Positions 23,501 to 36,910 of a DNA stretch of 64,000 bases are shown piece after piece. Location: positions 4,152,389 through 4,216,388 of the forward strand of contig OZ038326.1 in the NCBI GenBank assembly GCA_964035795.1, written 5' to 3'. A model generated the notes under the pieces. It searched no databases, was not told the origin of the DNA, and saw nothing but the letters and a program-made list of their open reading frames with translations. Both the position numbers and the translations under genes were made by a program. The DNA is from Pterobdella sp. o SKG-2022. Lineage: Eukaryota; Annelida; Clitellata; Hirudinida; Piscicolidae. Each line of letters starts with the position of its first letter. Positions within the stretch are counted from its first letter, which is position 1.

Positions 23501-26500
23501 AACTGAAAATGGACCTGTTTTTATCATCCAAGTTAGTGGCTTATAAAGTGAAAGAAAAACTTTAGCGACATAACCAATACAAAAAAAGCATTGTTTTATG
23601 TTATCCAATGTTATATGTATCATTAGTATCATCAATATGCTAAAAAAGCTTGAGAAAGGTAGAACACGTATTTGCTCTCGTGATTTATCACTTCATCATG
23701 GGAGCTTGACTCACAAAAACAGTAATTTATGATAACTTTTTTTTACTTTTTCACTTTTGTTAAGCTTTCACTAGAAGCACTAACATAAATTTTTCAATAG
23801 AATTAAAAATATCAATAACTATGAAATAAAAGTTTTTCATAAAAAATATATCGAAAAAACTAATAAAGTATTAAAAAGACTAGCAAAAAATACACAAAAA
23901 AATCTTTTATGAAATGAATCAATAACTTAAGATGAGCTACGTGAATATCCTAGCAGGTCATACGATGGAAAAACCAAACAAAAATTTTCCTTTATATATG
24001 AACTTTAATTAAAGAGTTTCCACCTTTGGTCTCACTTGTGTGAAGATAACGCTTAATCTTATAATCTTTTCTCGATTTTATTAACTTTTGTATCGAGCTA
24101 AACCTTGGGTTTCCATTTGTTTTTAATTTAAAACGACTTAAAAGTAATTGAAAAAGATCATAAAATAAAAAATCGAGCTGTGAGTATTTCTTTATTTCAA
24201 GTTTTACTTTTCTTTTATGAGATCTGTGAAAATTTAAACTGAGTTTTAATTGAATCGGAAACGAACGTTCATAGCTGAGCCATGAATTTATAATCTTTGA
24301 ACTATTGCAATCTCTATAACAATTTTTAGAGGTAAAAGAAAAAAGACTGATTTTCTAAGTTCAAAACTTCAAAATAATCATTTTATTTTATTTTATTTGC
24401 TCCATATAAAAATATATTAGAATTATATAATACAAAAAAGGATCAATTTAAGAGAAATTTAATAGTTTTTTTTTTACATAATCAATCTTTGAGGCCATAT
24501 ATCATCAACATCACTGCAAGGATGAGAGTTGCCACTCAGCGTTTTACGCTATAATCGCTGCATAACATGCAAGATTTTGGTTTTGGCTGAAAGCTAATAA
24601 ATAGAAAATCTACAAAAGTTAAAATCAATTTATAAAGTGAATCTGTGTGATTTTCTTAACGTATATTATCAAAAATGCTATTAATAATTGAAACAAAATA
24701 TTAGAAATAAGAAATAAGAAATGTATAGAACAATTATCAAATATAATGAAAATTTGAAAAATAACTTGACAAAGAATAAAAATAGAAATTTATATTATTT
24801 GAGTAAAAAAATAAATGAAAATTGATGTATGTAACAGAAAACATGCATAACAATTGAAATATATAATAAAAATATCAATAATTTGAATAAAAAACAAAAA
24901 AAATAACAAAAACTCAAATATATACAAAAAAAAGTTTAAATGTGAAAATAGAAAAAACTTGCCAAGCATCTTTTCTTTCAGATTCCATGAACTACTCTGA
25001 TCATCCCTCAATTGAAAAGCTCGAAGCTTGGAAGATTTTGAGGTTTTTTTGAATGATAAAAAACACTAGAATACTCCAAATTTTTTTTCGATTAAAAAAT
25101 CTTACTGCTTTTTTTTTGTTTTAGTTTAATAATAAAAAAAATTTACCAAAAAACCCCTCAAATCTTAATTATTTTTTGTTTTATTTCCCTTGACGAAATA
25201 AAATTTTTAACGTTTTTTTGCCGGTAAGATCGTCCAAAAGGAAAAATTAACCTTTTTTCTCAGTGAAAGATGTTAATTATCTGAAGTATTTCTCTCCAAG
25301 TATTAATAAGTGTTCTGATCTTTCGTTTTTCTTATAAATAAAAAAGATGATCTAAAAAAATCAGTCAGTTTTTCTAATGAATAAATCAATAATACTCATG
25401 CTATTTGTAGTTGATAGTGTGAGAGATTTCCTCAAAACAGCCATTTGTCAATTATAATAATTGAAAAAATCAAATCAGCTTTGTTTCTTGTTCATCATCA
25501 CTAGAGAATAATCTTATTTCTTCAATCTTTGTTGAAGCCTACAAGTAAGTACAAGTATAAAAAATAGTATAAATAATTTATAAACTTGATTTTAGACCCA
25601 TTATGTGGTTTTCATTGTGTTAACGTTTCAACCACACACGTTTGCAAGTTTTTTTTCGAAAAGTACCTTAGACGGAATGAAATTAATTGTCGAATGCTTT
25701 TAAATGTTCAAATTCTATGAAATTTCCAGCAATAACTTATTTCTTTTTTGATTTTTCAATTTTGAATCTTTTAAAAAAAAATTTATTTAATGGAAGTGTT
25801 TGATTCATATTTTTTTGTATAATTAATTTATTGATCGATTAATGTGTTGAAATCTCCCTATTCATCAAACCGCACCATTACAAAACCGCCAAGGTCGAAA
25901 AGTTGTGTTTCATGATGCTTTTTTGTGAGTTAAAAAAAAACACAGTTTTAAATTATTAGTTTGACAAAAAACATTTAGAATATCATGGATTTTAAAGAAT
26001 ATTTGATTTGTATAAAGCTTGAGATGCATATGAACATTGTGTTTCCATTTTTTTTAGTTTTTTTTAGAACACTTGATTGGTTATCCATATATATTACTTT
26101 GTGTGTTTTACAAAAAATTTTTTGTTTCAATAAAATGCACCACTTGAAGCTTATTGGAGTGTTTTTTGGGGAAATTATCTCAAAATTTCACTCTAAAAAA
26201 TGCTTTATTTAAAATGAATATATCGAATTTAATTGAAAATAAAACAGAAATAGATTTCATGTTTTTTCATTTCGCTTGTCTCCAAAACTTGCACATAAAT
26301 ATTTTTTATGAATCAATTTTCAAAGTCAATCCGCTTCAAAACACACAAAAACAATCAAAATCCAATTTAAAACAGAAATGTGCTAGAAATAGAGTATTTT
26401 CACATGAAATAAAATGGCCGAAAACCATAAAAATTTTAAAATTTATTTCATACACATGATAAAGCATTGTGAAGTTTCATATAGATTTTTTGTAAAGATA

Positions 26501-27651
26501 TCGTGCTGAATCATGACAGCTAATACAGCATGGCACTTGTTGAAGAAGAAATCAGCTTAAAGTTAATTCTAGATTTAGACTTGAATATCACAAAAATTAT
26601 TTTTAAAATCAGCAAAGCTTATTTATATATTCTAAGTATACCTCTAGTCAATATGTTCAAAGTATTAGAACCAATAAAATAACGACGATTTATTGTTAAT
26701 TTTCCAAGTGACCATATGGTCTGGTTGAGAATGAAAATATCACAGAAGGCTTTTTAAAAATTTTTATAAAAAGAAATTTAATCAAAGAAAAAGGTAGGGT
26801 TTGAGTTAAGGGTTCTTTCACGAGTTTTAGAATTTCCAAATCTTTGCTGTGTTTTCAGACGGGATAAGCGCAAAGCGGGACTCAAATTGAATTTAGACTC
26901 TTGTATGATTTATGAATATCTAAAACCAATGGATTAAATAGAATGGTTTTAACACGTTGCTGTCGACAATTATTAAAGTGAAATTGAACTTTTTAAACTT
27001 AATTTTAATTCTTCATAGTATGAAAAATTCATGAAATGCTTTTGAATGCAGAACAAAATTTTTTTGCATGATTTTGAAAATTATAATGTTTTACTGGGAG
27101 TAATATGACATAATTAAGCAAATAAAACAAGGAAAAACTTCAATAAAAATATTTGCATCAAGTTGTAAAATTAATCATTTGTATTCAATTAGCTAAATTA
27201 TCCATTTGATCACTTAAATTACATATGGAAGTTATTCATCTAAACGACGGGGATTTTTTCGTTCTTTAGGTTGCTTAGATTAAAAAAAATAAGAAAAAAC
27301 TATAATGAAAAAATAATATAAACTAATAAATAAACGTTCCTTTACATATTAAAATAATTTAAAAATTACGTAGTAGGATTTTGAGCAAATTTGATCATTT
27401 TTTTTTGCAATCATATGAGTAGTCATTATTATATTATTTTTATTAATTGACAATAAAACTATTCTCTAGAATTAAAAACACAAAAAACAGTTTCTGTAAT
27501 CTTAATCCTAAAGATGAAATTTCTTTGAGCGTTGTTATAAACCTGAAACAATAAAAAGGAAACTTATGACCCATTTGGGAGTTGGCGACCTCGTTCACAG
27601 ACCTGTGATTGGTCGACGCCTCCAGCCGCAGCGTTCATGTTTCATGAAAAA
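20511..27651. other. Long gene-poor AT-rich region
   Basis: Seven kilobases without a supportable gene. A compact less AT-rich block at 27570-27640 (containing GATTGGTCGACGCC) directly precedes the LINE at 27652; no ORF in it. Confidence 0.45.
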
Positions 27652-28715
27652 TATTATTATTATTAAGATTTTTATAGCGCACAGTTATCAATTCAAGATT
27701 GCTTCAGAAGCGCTCAATGTTTGTAAGAGATTATGACTGGGGATGTTTATGGTATAAGTGAGTTTTCAAAAGTTTGCGAAAGTTCATGAGAGAAGGCGAT
27801 GAGCGAAAGTTAGAAAGAAGTGAATTCCACAGATGTGGAGCCTGGTGAGAAAAAGAACGACTAGTAAACAAGCCTGAAGAAACAGGTTGATGAAGCTGAA
27901 GACCAGAGTGCAAGGATCTGAGTGGTTGACGTGTGTGTTTGATTGACAAAAGATCAAAAAGATAAGCAGGTTGTTCAAGCTTGAGAGTACATGCAATGAG
28001 CCAAAGTAATTTAAACTTGCATCTTTGGGAGACAGGTAGCCAGTGCAAACGATCAAGACAGTCGCTGGAAGAGCTGAAATAATCACCTTGAAGAATCGTC
28101 TTGGCAGCGTGGTTTGGAGGGCTTGAAGTTTGCATAAAAGATAGTTTGGCTGCACGCAAAGAAAAGAATTACAGTAGTCCAATCTGGAAAGAACTAGTGA
28201 GATAAAGATGGCATTAGCAGTGCAAAGAGGTAAGAATTTGCGTACTTGTTTTATGGCATAGATATGGAAATTGGGAGATTAGCTTATTTGAGAAATAAAG
28301 TGAGCAAAGTTCAAATTTGAATCTAAGGTGACACCTAAGATTTTGAGCTTGGAAGATATAGGAAGTGTGGTGCCGTCGAGAGTTACCACAGAAGGGAGAT
28401 TGTATTTTGCTAAAAGACGAGAGCTGCCGACAAACATCACCTCACTCTTAGTATGGTTTAGTTTCAGTTGGCTTTGGGAAAACCAGGAGTTTAGAGCGGA
28501 AAGACAACTGGATAATTTAAGGAGAGTGGGGCTAGGATCTGGGTAAGAGACTCCGGTGAAGAGTGATGTCATCAGCAAACTGGTGAAAACCAAGTCGTGC
28601 TGTACAATAATGCTACGCATGGGTGATGTATAAAGAGAAGAGGATTGGTCCCAGAACGGAGCCCTGCGGCACGCCTGAATTGAGTGATGTAAGAGAAGAA
28701 GAGAACTTGTACATT
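27652..28715 (-). mobile_element. 5'-truncated CR1-like LINE, 3' half of RT plus C-terminal region and tail
   Basis: On the minus strand from about 28715: LNSGVPQGSVLGPILFSLYI (RT motif B region), catalytic QFADDITL, thumb SWFSQSQLKLNHTKSEVMF and LKILGVTLD, then RLDYCNSF, LDRLHWLPVSQR, LEQPAYLFDLLSI, APHLWNSLLSNFR and LKTHLYHK. One stop near 28279 and one frameshift near 28100-28150 break the frame. The 3' end is TGATAACTGTGCGCTATAAA then AAT repeats, shared with copies at 1-330 and 36597-36910. The motif set is typical of the CR1/L2 side of LINEs. Upstream RT fingers, endonuclease and ORF1 are absent. Confidence 0.88.
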
Positions 28716-28784
28716 TTCTTTTTTGTATTAATTTAAATTTAATTAATCATTAAAATTTTTTATATTTATTTTATTTTTAATATC

Positions 28785-28950
28785 GGCCCCTATATCTCAG
28801 TGGTTGAGCATTAGACTAATTATCTAAAGATACCGGTTTTGATCCCGCGTAGGCCAACAATTAATAGTTCACATGGTGTGACGCTCTGTGGAAACAATCA
28901 TTTGAGCAAATAAACCCCAACAGGAGCGATTAAATGATCGACATATTTTT
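28785..28950 (+). mobile_element. tRNA-derived SINE-like copy
   Basis: Head GGCCCCTATATCTCAGTGG with GAGCATTAGACTAATTATCT and a B-box-like GGTTTTGATCCC, ending GTAGGCC at about 28856. The anticodon-arm stem TTAGA/TCTAA is intact, the acceptor and T stems are not. A body follows (CACATGGTGTGACGCTCTG, then AAATGATCGACAT) that is similar to the tail of the 48676 copy. This makes a tRNA-headed SINE more likely than a tRNA gene. Confidence 0.65.
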
Positions 28951-30300
28951 TATGTTTGTATCATTTGGTGTGGTGTTTGCATAGTTGTTTGCTTCCATAT
29001 TTATTAGTTTAAAACTTTAAAGAAAATTGATTAGTCGGCATCAACTTATGCTCGCAAAGATTGTAAGAGGTGTGTATCTAAAAATTAAATAAAAAATATT
29101 ATTTTATTTAATTTTTAGGGGTTAATTAATCACTGTAGTTGTTTTAATAGATTTACTTTCAGAAAAAATTTTAAAAGAATTGTTAATGTTGAAGTCCATC
29201 CCTCTCGGTGTTCATCACATATGCATACAATAGTTTTAATTGATGGATACTCTCGATCATTTGAATTGCGGTGGATAAGATAAGCAATATAAAAAATATT
29301 AAAAGTTATTTTCGTAAATTATAAGTTTTATAATAACCAAAAAATGTAGGAGGTAGTTTAAATAATGTAAAACATCCTTGTTGCCATTTCTAAATGTTTA
29401 GGAAATAGCATGTAATGGTTTAATTAAAACTAGTGTTCACTTTTGGTCATTAATTTTTAAAAGTTAATTATTTCGTAATTCAATTTGGGAACAAAAACTG
29501 GTGAAAATAAGTTCTGAAAATTTTTTTGGTTATGTTTCGGAAATGTTTTTTCTCTTTGTAGTGTTATTGAGAGAAAAACCGTAGAAAGTTGAACTCCCAG
29601 TATTAGCAAGCAATTGTAAGACTGAAAACAAATTATATATATCGAAAAGCAATAACCCCGAATAAATAATATCCCTCGTAATTGAAAGCCAAAAGATAAC
29701 GCGTATATCAAAAAAATCAATCTAAAAAACAATAAAAATTGAGGTAAAAAGCTTTAATTTAAGAGCTCAACTGATATTCAATCGTGAACCATAAAAAATG
29801 TGGTAAACAATGTTTAATCAACGGTGAAAGTTTCTAAATAGAAAGTAGTCGCCCTAGATCTTAACTATTATTATTAGAGTGGCACTCTACCTATAGTTTT
29901 TCAAGCGTTGATCCAATGATGGAAATAATACTATGGTATGGATTTTTTGAGAATCGTTTGTTTGTTTAAACTTGAGTTTTGTGAAATAACATCAAATTTT
30001 AAAGAAATGTTTTTTCTAAGTACACGTTTATTCAACATAATAAAGGTGAATTTTTTGATAAACTCAGTTTTATCATAAAGCATTATTTGTTAACGTTTTG
30101 CTTGAAACTATCAAAAATTATAGCTCATTTTGTTAAGTGAACGTGTTTTTTTATTGAAAGTTTCTTATAAATATGCTGTTTTTCCACGAAATACTACGGT
30201 ATAAAAACATACAAAAACAACCAAAAAACCATTAAATTTTAAATAACATTTAGAAGTATAACAAAACTACTTTATAAATAACCATACAGTATGAAAATCA
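28951..30300. other. AT-rich 5' flank of the GPCR gene
   Basis: No exon seen. The upstream start of the GPCR transcript should lie near its right edge, but no clear core promoter stands out. Confidence 0.35.
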
Positions 30301-33300
30301 ATGGAAGAGCTTTTGACGACAGTGAAGCTTCCCGAAAAAAGCTTCGTGGATGTGTGGCAGATGTATAGAGACCGATTCACAGCATTCACGTTCCTATCCT
30401 TCTTCAGTATCTTTCTCAACCTACTGTCCTTGTTTGTAATTTTGAAAATAAAAGGACCTAAATCAACGTATTACATTTTCCTAGCCAACCTAGCTCTGTG
30501 TGATTCTGTGGGGTGTTTGTTATTGTGGTATTACAACAACCATTTTGTTATTATCCCAAGTCTAAAACCCTCTTTGAAATGTTGGGAGCTACTGGATATG
30601 TATAAGAAAAATGCCTCTATTAATGTCACACTGATTGGAGCTTCAAACCAAGAAATGCAAGAATGCAGAAACAATCAGGTCAAAGCATTGGTCTACAGAG
30701 TGAGTTGCAGTTTTTTTATAGGCTTTATATGTATGCCAACGTTTTATGGTAAGGCTATACTTAGCAAAAGTTCTAAATTTTTTTTCGCTGAGTAAATGTA
30801 CTAAAAAATTTTGATAAATTAAATTATAATTTTTGAGCACTTAATACTTTTATACTTAATTGTGTCGGTGTTCTATCCAAATAGGAGCATTTAAAAGTGG
30901 AATAACAACTTTTTTTTCAATTTTTTTTGAATATTTGCATTGTAATTGGCCATTTCTTATGAAATGTTGCTGGGACTTTATATTCCTTGCCACTATTTCG
31001 TGAAAAAACCATCTTTAAAGAGCCCTATTTAATCTTTATTCATATTTGAAGAATTATAAATATCGAAATATAATTTTTGTGGTTGGTCCAATTATGGTAA
31101 TGAGAATATATTTTTTGTAATTTTATGCTTCAATAAATTAATTGAATCCAATAATTTATTATACTACAGAATTTTATAATATTAATTTTATCTTTCTTAT
31201 TTATTGGTATTGCATATTTTTCATTTCTTCCATTTTTATTTTATTTCAAAGACTTGTTTATTTTTTTCAAACAAAAATAAGCATTGAAGCATTCGTTTCC
31301 ACATGATGAAATCCGAAAAAACAATTAAAAACCCCATTGCTTATAACAGCTTCAATCCTTTTCATCATAAGTTCTGGAAATGAATTGGAGCACTTGCGCT
31401 CAACCCAACCAAAAAAAATTTAATATTAAAATAGAAGTAATAAATCTAATAACACCGACCAATAAGCAGTATTATTTATAAGGTACAAGCTTACATTACA
31501 CAGTAAGTGGCATACTTTGTAATAACACCCTTCTAACGAAAAGCTTCATTACATATGAAGATTATTGTTTAGCGCTCGGTAGTTTCGACAATTTTTATGA
31601 AAAATCTTATGTAATTGAATTGTAAATTAGTTTTATCACAGTTAAAAATTTTTTAGGTATATGTTTCTATGATTTTGAAATTAGCTATAAAATTTTGTAG
31701 GTTTGTATTTCATTGATGATTCATACTACCTCATATGCAACAAACATATGTGACCTTATAAAATAAAAAACAAATAAATGTGAACCCTTTAACATTCGAA
31801 GTGTGAAGAGGAAACTTTCTCTTGAACAGTCTCAGTCGAAATAGTTAAACATCTCAAAAAAATTTAGAAATATTCTCAAAAAAAAATGCACATGCAAAAA
31901 AATCTTTGTCTTTTCACATTTGACATTCCTTGAAAGGATATCTGTTTTGAAAATATCAAAAAAAAACCCGAAAAAAGATTTTTGAGCTTAAAAGATGCAG
32001 TTTTTAGGCATAAAAGTTACATTCATCAGCATTCTACCAATATTAAAAATCCTGTTCCCAATTTGAAATAGAAATTACATTTCTAAAAACGTCTATAATG
32101 TTTAAAAATGACCTCATTCAACGCAGTTACAGTGTTTCGTGGTGTTAAATCTATAATCTCTGACCACGTGCATTAATGAAAAAATTTTTAAACTAAAAAA
32201 CTCAAAGAAACATAAATTCCTCTTAATCATTCAACAGTTGTTTCTAGTAGTGTGCATTTTGCTGGCAACAACAAACAACGTTTTCTCTCTCTTCATTCTA
32301 GCTTTGAACCAATTCTTAGCCATTTTCAAACCATTCTTCGTCAAAACTACCTTTGCTCCAGAGAGAGGCTGGACCGTAGTGATTGTTTCATGGGCGGTTT
32401 CCATAAGCTTTTCTTTGACTCCGGCTACATGTATCTTCGTTTATGCTATTGTAAACGATGACTATACCGTCAACGCCAACGCTATCATATCTCCTTACGA
32501 GTTCATAGCTTTTCTGCAAGCATTGCTTGTTGTAGTGGTTATTTTCTTCTACATCAAAATATACATCAAAGTGAGTTTCATTGAGAAAAAATTTTTTTAC
32601 ACGATAATTATTTTAAAATATATTTGAGTTAATTTTAATTAAAATCTATCGAAGCTTTTCAACTTTATTCAAAAATAACAAAAATTTTTTAAATTTTAAA
32701 GGTTTTAAAATGTCGAAAAAATACTCTAAAACTGACGGCCCAAAGAAGACAAATTGAGTCTAAACAATCCATTCCCAATGACCAAAAGACTCTACATGGA
32801 TCAACAAAGCTTTTCAAAAAACAGTTCACTAAAATCACGCAAAAAATCGAGCTTAAAAAACACAAAGTTCCAAAAAAATCGCAATTTTTCAACGATCAAA
32901 TCGAACTCAACTCGGACTGCAACCAATCGTGCCACAGCATTGGAGGGGACACTAGATGGGCGTTGAGGCAATCTACGAAAACCCCTCCCTACCGCCATCA
33001 TTTGAGAGCAAACAACCAGAGATCTGATAATCATTACAAAACTTTTATTACTACAATGGCTCTCACTGGATCACTCATAGTTTGTTGGTTCCCTTACTTC
33101 ATTGTTGCATACATCCTGAGATTTAACTTGGCTTCAAACACTCGAATGCTTTTCACCCAGGTTAAGTTTCACTATATTGAGTTTTTGCCTATTGTTTCTT
33201 ATATCCTCGATCCGTTTATTTTTGGTTTGAGAATACAAACAGTGAGGAAAACATATGAAAAGCTTTTTTGTACCTCTGAATGTTGTCATTCTTATCGGTA

Positions 33301-33301
33301 A
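30301..33301 (+). CDS. Class A (rhodopsin-like) G-protein-coupled receptor, complete, three exons
   Basis: Exons 30301-30699, 32238-32570 and 32702-33301 join in phase 0 at AGA|GTGAGT, AAA|GTGAGT and acceptors AACAG and TAAAG, giving 443 residues. TM1 about 27-49 (N40), TM2 57-77 with NLALCD (D68 is the conserved D2.50), TM3 134-157 ending NQFLAI (157-162) in place of DRYxAI, TM4 with W185, TM5 about 219-241, TM6 with CWFPY (372-376), TM7 with DPFIF (414-418) in place of NPxxY. The third intracellular loop is long (about 245-355) and basic. No cysteine stands at the usual start of TM3 or in the second outer loop, so the usual disulfide seems absent, as in melanocortin, sphingolipid and cannabinoid receptors; DP in TM7 also occurs among melanocortin receptors. 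Ligand unknown. It acts at the plasma membrane. Confidence 0.88.
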
Positions 33302-36300
33302 TGTACTTGAATTCTCAATAGAATTTCAAACAAAGAAGTATTTTGCTTATAATCCGCGTGTCTTGTAAGTATTTCTCAATATCGTTCATGTTGTGAAATT
33401 TTTTGATTGTGATGTTACAGTATTTCCCATAATTCCAATGTATTTTTTTTCGTCTAAAGATTCATATATTTATATAGAATTGAATGTAACTTAAATCATA
33501 GTTAACTAATACCTAATTCGTATTCTTACTCTATTTATAAATTATGAATTTATTTATAAACTAAAAATTTATTTAGAAATCATAAATCAATTTTGTTTCA
33601 GTTAATTAAAACAATTTATCACGTTTGATTTAATGAAGAATTAGCACTATTAGAATTCATTAAAATGTTTTTCATCCTTTCCAATTTAAATTCGATCTTG
33701 AAATGAGCAAAGATTCCAAACTTCGTATTGGGTTTGAAAGTAGCCAGATTTTTCTAAATTTTCCATGATGAGTTTTCCAACCATCATTTTAAAGTTTTTT
33801 TAAAATGGTTTTTTTTTGATTTTTTTGAGGTGAAACCGTTTTAAACTTTTTCAAGAAATGACTATAAAAAAACGCTATTGGAAGTGACGTTTCCATAGAA
33901 TTTTTTAATTATTTTTTAATTTTTTTTAATGCCAGTCTGTCTCACTACATTCATCAGCGTTTGGTGTTTACCCTTCTTATTTTGTTAATGTTTATGTTGT
34001 TTTCACTGGTTTTCAACCTGATTGGAAAAAAGATCGTTTAGGATAGAATTTCAGAAATTGTTTAAAATAAAAAAACAAGCAGTACAGAACATTTTTGTAA
34101 AGTAGAGAATTCACAACGTCAAGCGCCATAACACTTCCTTTCTCAATTAAGTTCTGTCTACCTAACCTTTTGAAAAAGTCAAAAACTCCAATAAAAGGTC
34201 ATCTATTGTGGATTGTTACTTCATACAACATAAACTTAAAAATGTAATTGTTATACCTTAAGCTCAGTTTGTGTTGTCTTTTTCATGTTATTTCCACCAT
34301 CATCACGGAATACAGGTTAACACATTAATTTCAAAAGTTGAAAGAATCAACTTTTCGGTAAGCATCAATTTTTGAGATTAAATGAAAGAATTGTCGATAA
34401 TATACATAAAAAACGTTGGGACTATTGAGTGTCTATTGAATTTATTGTTATCATTAATCTTACTTTAATTTTTCATGATACGAATTGTTATTAATTCATT
34501 GAAAGTCGTGTTCACGGGATACGCGTGAGAGTCACAGTGTGTAGTGGCCCTTATAATTGCTCCAACTCTCAAAACTAAATAATTTATTTGGTGACAACTT
34601 TTTTGCTCTTAATGGTTTTTTGTGTCCTCTAAGCTATCCTTCATAACGACCAACCATTTGTATTAGCATTACCTTCCCTATTAATCATTCTCGAGCATTA
34701 TATTGTTCCAGATTGAGTAGACCTGAAGTTAATAAGAAAAAGACACATTTCTTTGAAAAAAGTTTAGTTTTGAATTAATGCCGGTTTTTTGCGCTCAAGC
34801 AGCAATGGTGAAAAATGTTATCCTTGTTTTTATGACTTTTCCAACTTGAAAAGTTTCTACACGTTTCCGTCACAAAAATGAAACTATGAATAAGGTGAAT
34901 TTTAAATCTGAAAAATTGAAAAAACTGTAGATTTATCATGGAAAAGTTGAAAACCAAATAAGAACTTTAACGCCAAAAGTACTAAAATGTTTGAAGTGAA
35001 TTTCCAGCGTTATTTGATATTTTTAAAAAATGATCAAAACTCAATGTTTTCAGTATAAAATTGAAATTGTTGAAATACGATTTGAAAATATCGAATATAT
35101 AGTTTAAAACTTTTGATAAAAGTTTGGCAAAAGTGGCATTTTTTATTGAAATATCGATTAAAAATGTTAAGTGAATGATTAAATTTACAGATATGATCGA
35201 AAATGATTTGAGAAATTCGCATAAAGTTGCTTTTTAGAGTAAAAATGTTTGCAGCTGTTTGAGGTTCAAATCTTAAAAACCTGAAAATTTATTTTTCTGA
35301 TAATTTATATTTTATGTTTTTCGTTTCAATTTCCCAACATTTCTGTGAAGCAAATTCTTTTGTTCATATTCAATGCTTGAAAGTAATAAAAAAAATCTTT
35401 CAAAAAATCCACTTATTACTGATTCAATAACATAGATGAAAAAAAAATAAATGTATCAGCATTTTTTGGAATTTTGCTCAGTTTTGTGACAATAATAACG
35501 TCAAAACTAAAAAAAACTAATGCAAAAAAACTAGTTTTTAATCAGTTTTCTTTGAAATAACTCTCATATTTTTTCACAGAAATATTTAATAACAGTGGTC
35601 ATCAATAAGAATGTTTTTGTTTAGAAATATGAAGATAGTCGTTTAAAGTATAGCGGACAGATACACCAGGTCGTTAACACACGGAACGATGAAAAACGCT
35701 CAAATAGAGATCCATTCATTTACCAAAAAACAGGCAATATAACAATGAAGTCAACATTTGCATTTGATTTAAAGCTACATACTGACTGTATTTTTGTGCG
35801 AGTTTTTTTTTGGTTTTCACTTGTTTTGTTTCAGGGTTATTTTTCATCGGACCTACAAGCACGTTTTCTTTTGATAATAAGACAGATCATTAAGTTCTTG
35901 ATGTTCTGGCTGTCTCCGTTCAAAGTTTTTATATATTTTGGGTTTTCTTGATGAATTATTTAAAATTTTTGGTTGCAAAGAGAGAACTGTTTTTACTTAA
36001 AATTAGTTTGTTCAATTAAATGATTATTGGAAATAAAACTTGAAAACTGTTTTTTGGAATATTAAAAAAATAAAAGTATTAAAGAATTTTCATTTTTTGA
36101 AATTTTTTTGAATATAAGACAAATTACTAAATTTTTTTCAAACGTGTCAAAACTGGTAGATGAAAAATCTTAATAAAAATAATATCAAAAAAACATCGAA
36201 AAATAAATTTAAAATAGAAAAATCATGTTTTAAATTTCAATTTAAAAGACGATATAAAATTTATCGCGTTATTGTTTTTAAAGAACGGCCATACCTCATC

Positions 36301-36596
36301 GTTTATGTCAGGAAATTTCATTAAGAAATAACATAAGAATGAAGACTGTTTCCATGATATGATTTCTATCTTTTTAATTTTATTTTATCAGCCTTAATCT
36401 TTAATGCAAAAAAATTATTAATCTTATAATGTGTTTTAAAGATTTCATAAAAGTTCTGATTTCAGGTAGATATAATTTCGTCAAATCAATAAAGCACGTT
36501 GGATTAACAAAATTCTTAAACAGATGTTAAAAAATCTATAAACAACTGTGAAAATAAAAATATAAAACTAAATAAATAAATAAATAAAATATCTAA
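33302..36596. other. Gene-poor AT-rich region
   Basis: 3' flank of the GPCR and AT-rich DNA. A small less AT-rich patch at 35640-35730 has no usable frame. Confidence 0.4.
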
Positions 36597-36910
36597 AATT
36601 ATTATTATTATTATTAAGATTTTTATAGCGCACAGTTATCAACTCAAGATTGCTTCAGAGGCGCTTAAGGTTTATAAAAGGTTATGACTGGAGATGTTTA
36701 TGGTATAAGTGAGTTTTCAAAAGTTTTCGAAAGTTCATGAGAGAAGGCGATGAGCGAAAGTTAGAAAGAAGTGAATTCCACAGATGTGGAGCCTGGTGAG
36801 AAAAAGAGCGACTAGTAAACAAGCCTGAAGAAACAGGTTGATAAAGCTGGAGACCAGAGTGCAAGGATCTGAGTGGTTGACGTGTGTGTCTGATTGACAA
36901 AAGATCAAAA
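36597..36910 (-). mobile_element. CR1-like LINE 3' end, second young copy
   Basis: Minus strand encodes the last about 72 residues of the same element as at 27652-28715 (RHTRQPLRSLHSG, VSSGLFTSRSFSHQ, APHLWNSLLSNFR, LKTHLYHK), with only scattered single-base differences and the same 3' tail and AAT repeat. It is cut at its 5' side at about 36910, within the codons for the QPAYLFDLLSI segment. The open frame over this piece and high identity to the other copy suggest fairly recent insertion. Confidence 0.85.
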
